A DNA stretch of 64,000 nucleotides from Actinoplanes sp. TBRC 11911 (GCF_012933445.1 NZ_JABBNC010000042.1:1-64000); one strand, 5' to 3'. Numbered from the stretch's first letter, positions 51,925-60,857 are shown. Numbers and translations: made by a program. Notes: generated from the letters alone by a model not told the origin.

Positions 51925-52275
51925 ATGGCCGAGTTGCCCACTCGCGTGTGGTCTGACGATCAATGGGAGCTGATCAGGCTGGGGTGCGTGGCCCGCAACA
52001 TGGACGAGAAGTGGGATGCGTTCGTGGAGGGCCGGCAGGCGCACTTGAGTCGCAGCTGGACCGGTTACGAGATCTTCGCCGCCACCTTTTCGGCTGTTGA
52101 GGGTGGCTGGCGCATCGTGAGGGCGGTCGAGGAGTCGAACCAATCCCGCTATCACCGTCGCTCGGAGCGGTTTGCCCGGGTGATGCTTGAGCTGGTCTTC
52201 AGCAACATCTTGCTCGGTGAGCCAGCCGACGAACTTCGGGCGGAGTTCGTCAGACTGATGCGGCGCACTGCGTGA
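51925..52275 (+). CDS. Small hypothetical protein
   Basis: A 116-residue protein, mostly helical with one sheet-like part: WSDDQWELIRLGCVARNMDE, then KWDAFVEGRQAHLSRSWTG, and WRIVRAVEESNQSRY. It is not recognised. The ATG at 51925 directly precedes the compact domain; the frame is open back to 51856. Base composition is lower in GC than most neighbours. A role as a small immunity or adaptor protein is possible but unsupported. Confidence 0.5.
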   Translation: MAELPTRVWSDDQWELIRLGCVARNMDEKWDAFVEGRQAHLSRSWTGYEIFAATFSAVEGGWRIVRAVEESNQSRYHRRSERFARVMLELVFSNILLGEPADELRAEFVRLMRRTA

Positions 52276-52365
52276 TTCATCGACGCCATGGCAGGGCCCG
52301 GATGGGCGCACGCTTCGGGCCGGTCGGGTTTGCCGGGCCGCCCGGGCCCGGCGACGACCCGCGCC

Positions 52366-52773
52366 TCAGGATTCGTTGAGCTCCAGCACCTCCCTCATCT
52401 CCTCGATCCCGCGCTCGACCCGGGCCCGCACCGCATCAGCCATCGCATGCGGCAGGACGTCGGTGAGCCATACGAGCCGGCTGTGGTCGCCGTCGTCGAA
52501 GACCTGGAACTCCGCGTGGTGGTAGGTCAGCGGCAGTCGTTGACCTTCGATCACCGCGTACGCCATCCTGCGCATGCTGTCGTCGACTGCGAGGATGAGT
52601 TCCCGTACCTGCCACCCGTCCGGCATCGTCAGGATGCGGACGTCGCCCTCGAGGCGGGTGTCGGCCACCCGGCCGGGCAGGAGTCGCCGGTGTACCGCGC
52701 CGACATCCGAGATGGCTGCCCACACGCGCGGCGCGGGCGCCTTGACGAGGACTTCGACACGGACCGTGGCCAT
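52366..52773 (-). CDS. SRPBCC (START-like) family protein
   Basis: A 135-residue hot-dog-helix-grip protein of the polyketide cyclase/dehydrase group: VRVEVLVKAPAPRVWAAISD, a central strand region, and a final helix AVRARVERGIEEMREVLEL. These bind hydrophobic ligands. There is no obvious partner; the DUF1152 gene lies 132 bases upstream on the same strand. Confidence 0.8.
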   Translation of the reverse strand: MATVRVEVLVKAPAPRVWAAISDVGAVHRRLLPGRVADTRLEGDVRILTMPDGWQVRELILAVDDSMRRMAYAVIEGQRLPLTYHHAEFQVFDDGDHSRLVWLTDVLPHAMADAVRARVERGIEEMREVLELNES

Positions 52774-52905
52774 GATTCGATACTTCCCAACGCTGTGTGG
52801 AGCCGGAGTCTATTGGAGCGAGCACGGCACCGACGACCGGCAAACCACCGCTAACCAACGAAGGCGCCGCCGCCCAGCCGAGTTGCGACCTGTCCAGGAC
52901 GTTCG

Positions 52906-53913
52906 TCAATGCGGGAAGGCTCGGGGGATTCGGGTGGCGGTCTCGTCCCGGAAGGCTTCGATTCGTTTGGCGACCTGTCGCATGCCGTGGGTGTGTTCGA
53001 TGCGGTCGAGGTAGAGGCATCGCGCGGCCAGCTTATCGAGGTCGACGGTGAAGTAGATGGCCATCAGCGGATTGACGAACAGTTCGGTGCCGCTGGTGCG
53101 GCGGGTGAACTGCACGTCGCCGAAGGCACCAGAGGTGGCGGCGGCGATCTGTCCGTTGACGATGCTGGGCCGAAGCGGGGTGGCGGCTTGCCCGTCGGCG
53201 ACGGCGTCTCGGTAGAGCGCGGCTTCTCTGCTGGCGTTCGGAATGGACAAGGCGCCCAGGTAGCCACCGTCCCGGTCGAGTGCGGCGAGGTTTTCCAGGA
53301 CCTGGGTGTGCACGACACCGTGGTAGGCATCGACACCGAATCCGAGGCAGGTCACCAGCTTGACCCGGACGTCGAGTGCCGCGACAGCGGCGAGGCTGGT
53401 GATGTCCTCCACCGGCGTTCCCAGGCCGGCCTCGTCGCCGCGCATCAGGATGTCCGTGCCGCCGTCCACCAGTACGATCGCGTCGACGTCGAGTGTGTCG
53501 ACCAGGTGCTGATAAGCCGCCCGCAGTGGCTGAACGCCCACCTTCGAGAACGCGTAGATCCGCCTGGGGAGGTCGTTGGTGGCCAGCCAGCGGGCGAGAG
53601 AGCGTTCCGGGAAGTAGTCGTCTGGTCCTGCCGTGTCTGGCTGGATCAAGGCCACGTTCGGTGCCGCCCAGGCGTCCAAGTCGACCAGTTCGAGCGGGGT
53701 GAATGACAGATTCGCCAGATGCACGGTGACGCCGCTGTTCCACAGGGCGATGGCCAGCGGGAGCCCGGCGTAGACGTCGAAGCCCCCGCCCGCGCCCGCG
53801 ATCAGCACGCTGCGGGCGGTGTCCAGTGCGGCGAACAGCGGCGGCGTGGCCAGCGAGTTGCGGACGAAGTCGAACCGACCGCTGCCCGTCGGTGGAGGAG
53901 GCGTCGTGATCAC
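52906..53913 (-). CDS. DUF1152 family protein
   Basis: A 335-residue protein matching the DUF1152 family. SVLIAGAGGGFDVYAGLPLA near residue 35 is a nucleotide-binding-like glycine loop. VDAIVLVDGGTDILMRGDE and FGVDAYHG are further conserved blocks. The family is annotated without a known reaction. It is separated from the SDR gene upstream by only 27 bases on the same strand, so they probably form one transcript. Confidence 0.82.
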   Translation of the reverse strand: MITTPPPPTGSGRFDFVRNSLATPPLFAALDTARSVLIAGAGGGFDVYAGLPLAIALWNSGVTVHLANLSFTPLELVDLDAWAAPNVALIQPDTAGPDDYFPERSLARWLATNDLPRRIYAFSKVGVQPLRAAYQHLVDTLDVDAIVLVDGGTDILMRGDEAGLGTPVEDITSLAAVAALDVRVKLVTCLGFGVDAYHGVVHTQVLENLAALDRDGGYLGALSIPNASREAALYRDAVADGQAATPLRPSIVNGQIAAATSGAFGDVQFTRRTSGTELFVNPLMAIYFTVDLDKLAARCLYLDRIEHTHGMRQVAKRIEAFRDETATRIPRAFPH

Positions 53914-53940
53914 CGTTTGATGATCGCGGATGGGCTCAGC

Positions 53941-54651
53941 TCAGTGGCCCGCTCCCCGGCCGCCGTCGACGTGCAGGATCTCGCCGGTCACGTACGTCGC
54001 GGTCTCCAGGTACGCCACGGCGTCCGCGATGTCCGACGCCTCGCCCATGTGGCCCAGCGGGGACTGGCTGGTCATGAGGTCGCGGATCTCGGGCGGATTC
54101 AGCGGCGTCTTGATGAAGCCGGGGGAGACCGCGTTGAAGCGCACACCCCGGGCTGCGTGTTCGATGGCGAGCGCCTTCGTGGCCGCGTTCAGGCCGCCCT
54201 TGGTCAGCGAGGCGAGGAACGACGGGAAGTGACGGTCGGCGTTGTCCGCGATCGTGGCCGTGATGCTGACGACGTGGCCGCCGCCGGTCATGGCGGCGAC
54301 CGCGGGCCGTGTCACGTTGAAGAAGCCGTCGAGGTTGGTGGCGACGACCCGCGCGTACTCGTCGGCCGTGTTCTCGGTGAACGGCTTCGAGACCAGCACG
54401 CCGGCGTTGTTGACCACCGTGTCGATCCGCCCGAAGCGCTCTAACGCCAGCTCCACGATCCGCCGCCCGACGGCCGCGTCGGACACGTCGCCCGGCACGG
54501 TCAGGACCAGCGGGTCCGCCGACGGCGTGATGCTGCGCGAGTTCGCCACCACGGCAAAACCCAGCTTGCGGTACGCCTCGACGATCGCCGCCCCGATGCC
54601 CTGGGACGCACCGGTGACGACAGCCACCTTGGGTCCGCGCTCGTTGCTCAT
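53941..54651 (-). CDS. SDR family protein lacking the catalytic tyrosine
   Basis: A 236-residue Rossmann SDR: VTGASQGIG (12-20), NNAG (81-84) and Ser129 are intact. The usual YxxxK is AxxxK here: Lys151 is present, but position 147 is Ala in PSFLASLTKGG. Classical catalysis is therefore doubtful, though a known SDR clade has this ASLTKGG pattern. The remainder (RFNAVSPGFIKTPLNPPE, VTGEILHVDGG) is normal. The ATG at 54651 follows AAGGGG at a 7-base gap. Mobile-element copy B starts about 120 bases upstream and may affect its promoter. Confidence 0.82.
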   Translation of the reverse strand: MSNERGPKVAVVTGASQGIGAAIVEAYRKLGFAVVANSRSITPSADPLVLTVPGDVSDAAVGRRIVELALERFGRIDTVVNNAGVLVSKPFTENTADEYARVVATNLDGFFNVTRPAVAAMTGGGHVVSITATIADNADRHFPSFLASLTKGGLNAATKALAIEHAARGVRFNAVSPGFIKTPLNPPEIRDLMTSQSPLGHMGEASDIADAVAYLETATYVTGEILHVDGGRGAGH

Positions 54652-54769
54652 TTCCAAGCCCCTTAACTGGGAGGTGTCCACCTCGCCCGGGCAATTCTAG
54701 CCGCAAAATGGACTAAAAAGTCCAGAGCCGCGTGATCAGAGCCACGGTGGAAAGGCGGCCGGCCGCTCA

Positions 54770-55277
54770 CTGGACGAGTAAGTCCTAAGCCGAGTCAGTG
54801 GCGGTAGCCGAGTCAGTGGCCGCAGGTGAGTCAGCGATCTGATCGCCGTCCGTCCGCCAGCCCCCGCCACCCCTCTCGCATATCCGACATTTCCCGATAT
54901 TTATCACGTCGACTGGGCTGCTGGACGGGCGGGATCGGCGCGCGGCCGCAGCGGCGCTTCCATTCCGTGAGACGGGTGACCGCCTGCTGAGACCCGCGCC
55001 CGCATCATGGACCCACCGTCCGCGATGTGGGACCAGCGTCCTTTGTAGAGAGTGCTTTTGTCACGTAACGAGGCTTTCGCCCGGCAGGTTTTTCCGGCCG
55101 AATGTGAACCTTGGAGAGTTATGGCTCGTATGTGGGCGCAACTCTCCAAGGTTCACAAAAATCCATGATGTGACCGCGGTGTCCCACATAGCGGGACCGC
55201 CCGGCCGCGAACGGATCGCCACAACGCTCTGGCAGCACCGCGCAACTGCCACACCCGGTTAGCGCTTACTCGTCTAG
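54770..55277 (+). mobile_element. MITE-like element, copy B, with internal hairpin
   Basis: A 508-base non-coding element. The left end, CTGGACGAGTAAGTCCTAA, and the right end, TTAGCGCTTACTCGTCTAG, are imperfect inverted repeats (16 of 19 positions). Inside is a perfect 17-bp stem, GTGAACCTTGGAGAGTT (55104-55120) with AACTCTCCAAGGTTCAC (55140-55156), around a 19-base loop. GTCCC-N7-GGGAC follows near 55182. Long blocks match copy A. A direct repeat of CGAGTCAGTGGC near the left end is unique to this copy. No transposase frame. The right end touches the stop codon of the minus-strand gene at 55274. Confidence 0.75.
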
Positions 55278-55918
55278 GCCGAGGCTAAGCCCGATCGCCG
55301 CCCCATCACGTCGGAGACGCCCGTGCGCAACGCCAGCGCGAGACCCGGCAATGGTGCGGCCGCGGACGGGTCATAGTCGTACGTGATGCCCCGGAACGCC
55401 TCCCGTAACAGGCCCACCTGGCGGTCCGCCGCGCTCAGCCGCGGGGTCACCGGGATGCCGTATTCGTCGGTGGCCTCGCCGAGGATGCCGCCGAGCGCGA
55501 TCAGGTCGTCCAGCGCGCCCTGGTACAAGCCGTCCACCACGACGAGCGTGTCCGGCAGCCGGCCCAGCGTGTCCAGCACCCCGATCCCGCGCAGCAGGCC
55601 GCGGCCGGCGAGCGGGCGATCGCCCAGCACCGCGTCGCCGAGATCCTCGACGCGGGGCGGGCCGACGTGGGTGAACGGGAAGTCCGGGAAGTCGATGTCC
55701 TTCGGCGAGACGTGCAGGACGATCACGTCGGCCGAGGCGATGCGCTGCTCGCCGGCCGCCGGGATCGAGCCGGTCTCCAGCGTGTGCAGGTCGCGGGGGT
55801 CGCCGACCACCTCGAGGCGGGCTAACCCCTGCACGGCCGAGGCGAGGGTGGTCAGCACGACGACGTTGCGCTGGTCGTTGCGCGCGGTGCGGACGAACAG
55901 CACCCGGGGCTCAGTCAT
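55274..55918 (-). CDS. Unrecognised protein coupled to the TPR-type gene
   Basis: A 214-residue alpha/beta protein, not recognised. It starts RVLFVRTARNDQRNVVVLTT, then has ADVIVLHVSPKDIDFPDFPF and PDTLVVVDGLYQGALDDLIA. The pattern of strands ending in acidic loops looks like a flavodoxin/TIR/CHAT-type Rossmannoid fold, but no family motif is certain. Its ATG lies 8 bases inside the end of the TPR gene, so the two are translationally coupled and probably form one functional unit. The stop codon TAG uses the last base of the mobile-element end, so the original C-terminus may be shortened or replaced. Confidence 0.65.
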   Translation of the reverse strand: MTEPRVLFVRTARNDQRNVVVLTTLASAVQGLARLEVVGDPRDLHTLETGSIPAAGEQRIASADVIVLHVSPKDIDFPDFPFTHVGPPRVEDLGDAVLGDRPLAGRGLLRGIGVLDTLGRLPDTLVVVDGLYQGALDDLIALGGILGEATDEYGIPVTPRLSAADRQVGLLREAFRGITYDYDPSAAAPLPGLALALRTGVSDVMGRRSGLASA

Positions 55919-57398
55919 GGGTGTGCACCCAGTCCAAACCGGACGTACGGGGCTGGCCCTGGTTCCAGGCGTGCAGGTTGGCCAGGGCGTGCGGCGACGG
56001 CATGCCCTCGCCGTCGGCGGGCTGCACGTACAGCTTCGGCGGGTGGTGCCGGGCCGCCACGATCGACTGCCGCAGCACCGGGTCGGCGGCCGAACCGGCG
56101 AGCCGCAGCTGCTGCTCGGCCGAGTCCAGGTCGGCGGCGTTGCGGCGGCGGCGGAAGCGGTGCATGAGCGCCTCGGCGGCCGCCTGCCGGTGCCGGGCCT
56201 CCGGGGCCCCGTCCGCGGCCGCCGTGTCCGCCGCGGCGATGAGCTGCTCGATCCCGGCGTCCAGGTCACCGCGGGTGTGCGTGATTTGCCACCGGCGTAC
56301 GAGGAAATCGCCCTGCAGACCGCGCAGGACACTGGTCGGTGGGTCGGCCGCGCGCGACAGGAACTCGACAGCGACGTCGGCGACCTCGATGGCCTCGTCC
56401 AGATACTCCTGCTCACGTCCGTTGTCGGCGCGCTGCGCCAGGGCGCCGAACAGGTTCGCCAGGCGGTGTGCGAGCTCGACCGGCCCGGCGTACGGCATCT
56501 GCACGGACCGGCGCCCGCAGGCGACGGCCGCGTCCAGGTCGCTCAGGTCGCCGTCGCGCCGGAACCGCTCCTGCAGACGCAAGCACAGGGTGGACAGATC
56601 GTCACCGGTCAGTGACGCGTCGTGAATGAGCTCGGTGCCGCCGAGCCGGATCGCCTCGTCCAGGTCGTCCGGGTCGCCGGTCGCCCGGAACGTGGCCAGC
56701 CGCGCGTCCCGCAACGCACCCGCCAGCTCCGGGGTCTCCGCCTCCCGGCTCAGCGCGGCCAGGTCGCGGACGTCGCGCTCGGCACCGCCCGCCCGCACCC
56801 GCTCGGCCAGCAGCGTCGCGTGCGTGACCGCGGCCTCGCGCCGATCCTCGTCGCCGGCGACCGCCACGTCGCGCGCGCTCGCCGCCAGCGCGTCGTCGAG
56901 GTCCGACGGCTGGCCGCCGGCCAGATACTTGCGCCACCATCCGGCGGCGATCAGATACCAGGCCTGATGCTCCAGGTGCGGCAACAGATCCGGCGTGCGT
57001 ACGGCGTGGGCAGCGCGCCCGAGAGCCGCATCCAGCCCGTCCGGGTCGTCGGCGGCCAGCGCGGCGGCCAGCGCACGCAGCGCCGACCGCAACTCGGCCT
57101 CGGGCGACACCAGCCGCGCGACGGTCAGCGCCAGCTCGCGCAGCGACGGCGGCACCTCGTCGGACATGCTCGACGCCAGCACCTGCATCGGCCAGTCCAG
57201 GTCGGGCAGGATCGACGGGTCACGGTCGCGCATCGCCTCCTGGTGACACGTCATGAACATGGCGAGCAGGCAGGCGTCCGCCGCGTCGCCGGGCGTCAGC
57301 TCCGCCGCCTCGGCCCGGGTGGCGTCGTCGAGCAGCAGGCGGTCGTCGTGGTGCTCGACGAAGTCCACGACCGCCTGGCGCAGCCGGTCACGATCCAC
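55911..57398 (-). CDS. TPR-like repeat protein of the CHAT-associated type
   Basis: A 495-residue helical-repeat protein. Repeats with the pattern G-D/P-D-L-D-E/D-A carry the TPR signature common in front of CHAT peptidase domains (GQPSDLDDALAASARD, GDPDDLDEAIRLGG, GDLSDLDAAVACGR, GDLDAGIEQLI). No CHAT domain follows; instead the next gene overlaps by eight bases. The GTG at 57398 has GGGAG four bases upstream and starts the compact MDRDRLRQAVVDF helix. It may be a scaffold or sensor for the partner protein, perhaps in a conflict or signalling pair. Divergent from the sigma factor. Confidence 0.7.
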   Translation of the reverse strand: MDRDRLRQAVVDFVEHHDDRLLLDDATRAEAAELTPGDAADACLLAMFMTCHQEAMRDRDPSILPDLDWPMQVLASSMSDEVPPSLRELALTVARLVSPEAELRSALRALAAALAADDPDGLDAALGRAAHAVRTPDLLPHLEHQAWYLIAAGWWRKYLAGGQPSDLDDALAASARDVAVAGDEDRREAAVTHATLLAERVRAGGAERDVRDLAALSREAETPELAGALRDARLATFRATGDPDDLDEAIRLGGTELIHDASLTGDDLSTLCLRLQERFRRDGDLSDLDAAVACGRRSVQMPYAGPVELAHRLANLFGALAQRADNGREQEYLDEAIEVADVAVEFLSRAADPPTSVLRGLQGDFLVRRWQITHTRGDLDAGIEQLIAAADTAAADGAPEARHRQAAAEALMHRFRRRRNAADLDSAEQQLRLAGSAADPVLRQSIVAARHHPPKLYVQPADGEGMPSPHALANLHAWNQGQPRTSGLDWVHTHD

Positions 57399-57499
57399 CT
57401 GTCTCCCTTTCGCCAAGTCGAAGGGGCACCGTAGCGCTCCTGTCACGGGCGTCACCAACCGGTGGGCGATGGCACCGCGCACGCGTACCGTACTTCGGC

Positions 57500-58435
57500 G
57501 TGACTGTCATGACCGAGATCGACATGGTGCGGTCGGCGCAGGGCGGTGACGCGTCGGCGCTGGGGCTGTTGCTGCGCACGCACGAGGCCGGGATGCGGGC
57601 CGTCGCGCTGGCGATCCTCGGCTACGGCCCGGACGCGGAGGACGCCGTCCAGGACGCCATGATGGTCGCGCTGCGGCGGATCGGCGACCTGCGCGACCCC
57701 GACTCGGCTGGTGCCTGGTTGCGCACCATCGTCCGCAACATCTGCCGGGCGTTTCTGCGATCCCGTACGCCGGTGACCAGCCCCGACGTCGACCAGGTTC
57801 CGGGGCCTTTCCCGAGCCCGGAGGAAGCGGTCGACGACAGTGCGCTGCGTGACTGGGTGTGGCACGCGATCGGCGAGCTCTCCGAGGCGGATCGGCTGGT
57901 CATGCTGCTGCGGCACTTCAGCCACGTGAACTCGTACGAGCAGATCGCCGCGCTGTGTGACCTGCCGGTGGGCACCGTGCGTAGCCGGCTGAGCCATGCG
58001 CGGGGGAAACTCGCCTCCGCTTTGCAGGACACCGTGGACGCGGCGCACGCCGATGCCGGGGCGTACGCGGCGAGCCGCCGGCGGGAGGCCTCGGACGCGA
58101 TCGACGACGCGATGCGGGGCCACTTCGATGACGTCGTCTACAGCATGTGGCTGCCTGACGCGACGGTGATCGCCGGCGGCGGGGTGCGGCTCGACGGCCG
58201 CGAAGCCATCATCGCCGGGATGGCCCAGGACCTGGACGACGGCGTACGGCAGCGGTTGTTGCATGTGGTGGCGAGCCCCGACGTGCTGATCTGGGAAACC
58301 GAGATGCTCAACCCGCCGGACAAGCCGTTCCACTGCCCGCCCAACGCGGTGTGGCTGCACAAGATGCAGTCGGGACGCGTACGGAAAATGAAGCTTTTCC
58401 ATCCGAAGCCCGCGTTGGCGTTGCAGGAAGCGTAA
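57500..58435 (+). CDS. ECF sigma factor with C-terminal NTF2-like domain
   Basis: A 311-residue sigma factor. Region 2 (LLLRTHEAGMRAVALAILGY, DAEDAVQDAMMVALRRIGDL) and region 4 (LCDLPVGTVRSRLSHARGKL) occupy the first 170 residues. The C-terminal 110 residues form a SnoaL/NTF2-like domain (VVYSMWLPDATVIAGGGVRL, IIAGMAQDL), as in ECF41-type factors, where this tail modulates activity. GTG 57500 has TACCGT (57486-57491) just upstream and no ribosome site, suggesting a leaderless message. No anti-sigma gene is adjacent, as expected for this group. Confidence 0.9.
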   Translation: MTVMTEIDMVRSAQGGDASALGLLLRTHEAGMRAVALAILGYGPDAEDAVQDAMMVALRRIGDLRDPDSAGAWLRTIVRNICRAFLRSRTPVTSPDVDQVPGPFPSPEEAVDDSALRDWVWHAIGELSEADRLVMLLRHFSHVNSYEQIAALCDLPVGTVRSRLSHARGKLASALQDTVDAAHADAGAYAASRRREASDAIDDAMRGHFDDVVYSMWLPDATVIAGGGVRLDGREAIIAGMAQDLDDGVRQRLLHVVASPDVLIWETEMLNPPDKPFHCPPNAVWLHKMQSGRVRKMKLFHPKPALALQEA

Positions 58436-58456
58436 CCTGCTGGTTACGCTTTCGCC

Positions 58457-58807
58457 GTGGACGAGGTGGCCGGCGCGATCGCCGATGGCGTGCGGCGGGA
58501 GATCCTGCTGATGCTGCGCGGCGAGTCGCTGTCGGCCGGGCAGATCGCCGACCGGTTTGCGATCAGCCGGCCGGCCGTCAGCCGGCACCTGCGGGTGTTG
58601 CGCTCGGCGGGGCTGGTGGCCGCCGCGAGCGACGGGCGGCGGCGCGTCTACACGCTGGTCACCGAGCCGCTTGACGAGCTGGCCGAGTGGCTGGAGCGGC
58701 TTCGCCGGCCGTCTGGCTGGGAGCACCACCTCGACGCGCTGGAGACCGAGGTCTACCGCACGCGCCGCGATCGGTCGCGGCAACCATCTCAGAGGGAGAG
58801 CGCATGA
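58457..58807 (+). CDS. ArsR-type helix-turn-helix regulator
   Basis: A 116-residue winged-helix regulator: DGVRREILLMLRGESLSAGQ, ADRFAISRPAVSRHLRVLRS, GLVAAASDGRRRVYTLV. No metal-binding cysteines are seen. The ATGA overlap with an SRPBCC protein makes the common ArsR/AHSA1 pair found in actinobacteria. It starts 21 bases after the sigma-factor stop, so a shared transcript is possible. Confidence 0.88.
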   Translation: MDEVAGAIADGVRREILLMLRGESLSAGQIADRFAISRPAVSRHLRVLRSAGLVAAASDGRRRVYTLVTEPLDELAEWLERLRRPSGWEHHLDALETEVYRTRRDRSRQPSQRESA

Positions 58808-59280
58808 GCCCGACACCGACCGGCCGGCTGTTCGGCGGCGACCTCGTGCTGACCCGCACGTTCCGGGCGCCCATCGACGACGTCTGGGCCAGCCTCACCG
58901 AGCCGGCGCGTACGGCTCGGTGGTTCGGCCCCTGGCAGGGCGAGGCCGGCGCGGGACACACGATCAAGGTCCAGATGGTGCAGGAGGAGGGCAAGCCGTG
59001 GATGGACATGACCATCGACGCCTGCGAGCCGCCGGCCCGGCTGGCCCTGTCGTCGGGCGGTGGCTGGCGGCTGGAGCTGGTGCTGACCGCGGCGGCGGAC
59101 GTGACCGAGCTCCGCTTCACCCAGCACCTGACCGGTGACGAGGGCGTCGGCGACATCGGCCCGGGCTGGGAGTTCTACCTGGACGCGCTGGTCGCCTCCC
59201 GGGACGGCGGGCCGATGCCGGACTTCAACGACTACTACCCGGCGATGACGGAGTATTTCGAGGAGCAGGCCCCTCAATGA
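58804..59280 (+). CDS. SRPBCC/AHSA1-like protein
   Basis: A 158-residue START-like protein: LVLTRTFRAPIDDVWASLTE, TARWFGPW, MDMTIDACEPPARLALSSGG, ELRFTQHL. Paired with the ArsR regulator by an ATGA overlap. Its 3' end overlaps the convergent MFS gene by seven bases. Likely a ligand-binding protein; its ligand is unknown. Confidence 0.85.
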   Translation: MSPTPTGRLFGGDLVLTRTFRAPIDDVWASLTEPARTARWFGPWQGEAGAGHTIKVQMVQEEGKPWMDMTIDACEPPARLALSSGGGWRLELVLTAAADVTELRFTQHLTGDEGVGDIGPGWEFYLDALVASRDGGPMPDFNDYYPAMTEYFEEQAPQ

Positions 59281-60722
59281 CTCACCGTGGACGGGGCCGG
59301 CTCGGCCGGGGCGGCGGGCGCCGCCCGTCGCGGGAACATGCCGGGAATGAACAGGGCGAACAGGGCTCCGGCCGCGACGATCAAGCCACCCACGATGACG
59401 CCGGGGCGCAGTCCGTCGACGAAAGACTGCGGGGAGGCGTACGAACCGAAACTGCTGAAGATCGACGCCGCGACCGCCACGCCCGCCGCGACAGCGGTCT
59501 GGCGGACGGTGTTGTTCACGCCTGACGCGATGCCCCGGCCGTGCGCCGGGGCGGTGGCCATCGCCTGATTGCTGATCGGCGCGAAGGTGAAGGCCATGCC
59601 GATACCGGCGAGGATGAACGGCGCGATGAAATCCACGTACGGGGTGTTCACGTGGTCGTCGCCGGCACCCAGCCAGATCAACGCCCCGGCGAGCAGGATC
59701 TGCCCGGCCGCGATGAGCCGGTGCGGGCCGAGCCGGTCGCCGAAGTGCCCGGCCAGCGGCGCCACCAGGGTCGGCATGAGCGTCCACGGCAGGATGCGGG
59801 CGCCGGCGGCGAGCGGGCTGAGACCTTGCGCGGTCTGGAAATACTGGCTGGTCAGGAAGATTGCCCCGTACGCCCCGGCGCTGAACGTGAAGGTCACCGC
59901 GTTGACGATGGCGAAGCCACGCGACTGGAAAAGGTAGAGCGGCATCATCGGCACCTTGTTGCGGGCCTGCCACAGGACGAAGGCCACGAGCACCGCCGCG
60001 CCCGCGATCAGCTCCACGAGCACCTGGGTCGAGCCCCAGCCGTCCTGCGGTCCGCTCACCACGCCCAGGACCACCAGCAGCAGGCCACCGGCGGACAGCA
60101 CCACCCCGACGGGGTCGAGCCGGTGCCCGGGGCCGCGCGACTCGGACAGCACGGTGGTCGCCAGCACCACCGCGACGACGCCGATGGGCACGTTGAGCCA
60201 GAAGATGAAGTGCCAGTGCAGGTACTCGACGATCGCCCCGCCGACCACCGGGCCGATGGCCACGCCGAGGCCGTAGACGCCGCCCCAGATACCCACCGCC
60301 AAGGTGCGTACTTTGTCCGGCACCGAGTGGGCCAGCAGGGTCAGTGACAAGGGCAGGACCGCCGCGCCGCCGACGCCTTGGACCGCGCGGGCCACGTTGA
60401 GCTGCCAGTCCTGCGTCGACAACGCGCACGCGGCCGACGCCAGCGTGAAGACCACGATCCCGGCGATGAAGACGGCGCGCCGCCCGACCCGGTCGCCGAG
60501 CGCGGCGGCGGTCAGCAGCAGTGCCGCGAACGGCAGCGTGTAGGCGTTGACCACCCACTGCAGGCCCGCCGTCGACACGTGCAGATCGTCCCGGATCCGG
60601 GGCAACGCGACTCCGACGACGAGGTTGTCGAGCGCCACCATGAAGGCCGGGATTCCGACCGCGGCGAGCACGACTCCCAAGGATCGGGTCGGCGATGATG
60701 GTGACGCGGCGTTCGGTTGCAT
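59274..60722 (-). CDS. MFS multidrug exporter, EmrB/QacA (DHA2, 14 TM) type
   Basis: A 482-residue transporter with about 14 hydrophobic segments. FMVALDNLVVGVALPRIRDD (motif D1), GDRVGRRAVFIAG (motif A), and GPVVGGAIVEYLHWHFIFWL (motif C region) are visible. The ATG at 60722 starts MQPNAASPS; an ATG at 60770 is also in frame. These proteins export drugs or native antibiotics by proton antiport. Its stop overlaps the convergent SRPBCC gene. No local TetR is present. Confidence 0.9.
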   Translation of the reverse strand: MQPNAASPSSPTRSLGVVLAAVGIPAFMVALDNLVVGVALPRIRDDLHVSTAGLQWVVNAYTLPFAALLLTAAALGDRVGRRAVFIAGIVVFTLASAACALSTQDWQLNVARAVQGVGGAAVLPLSLTLLAHSVPDKVRTLAVGIWGGVYGLGVAIGPVVGGAIVEYLHWHFIFWLNVPIGVVAVVLATTVLSESRGPGHRLDPVGVVLSAGGLLLVVLGVVSGPQDGWGSTQVLVELIAGAAVLVAFVLWQARNKVPMMPLYLFQSRGFAIVNAVTFTFSAGAYGAIFLTSQYFQTAQGLSPLAAGARILPWTLMPTLVAPLAGHFGDRLGPHRLIAAGQILLAGALIWLGAGDDHVNTPYVDFIAPFILAGIGMAFTFAPISNQAMATAPAHGRGIASGVNNTVRQTAVAAGVAVAASIFSSFGSYASPQSFVDGLRPGVIVGGLIVAAGALFALFIPGMFPRRAAPAAPAEPAPSTVSH

Positions 60723-60857
60723 AGCGTGGGTCCTCTCGTGTTTCCGAAGTGACCCAACACCAGCAGGCATGTGCCCCTTTCCCGGATGTACGCAACCTCG
60801 CGGGTATCAAAGATCACCGGAGTCGCTCGCCACGATGGTGAACCGCCTGCGGCCCGC

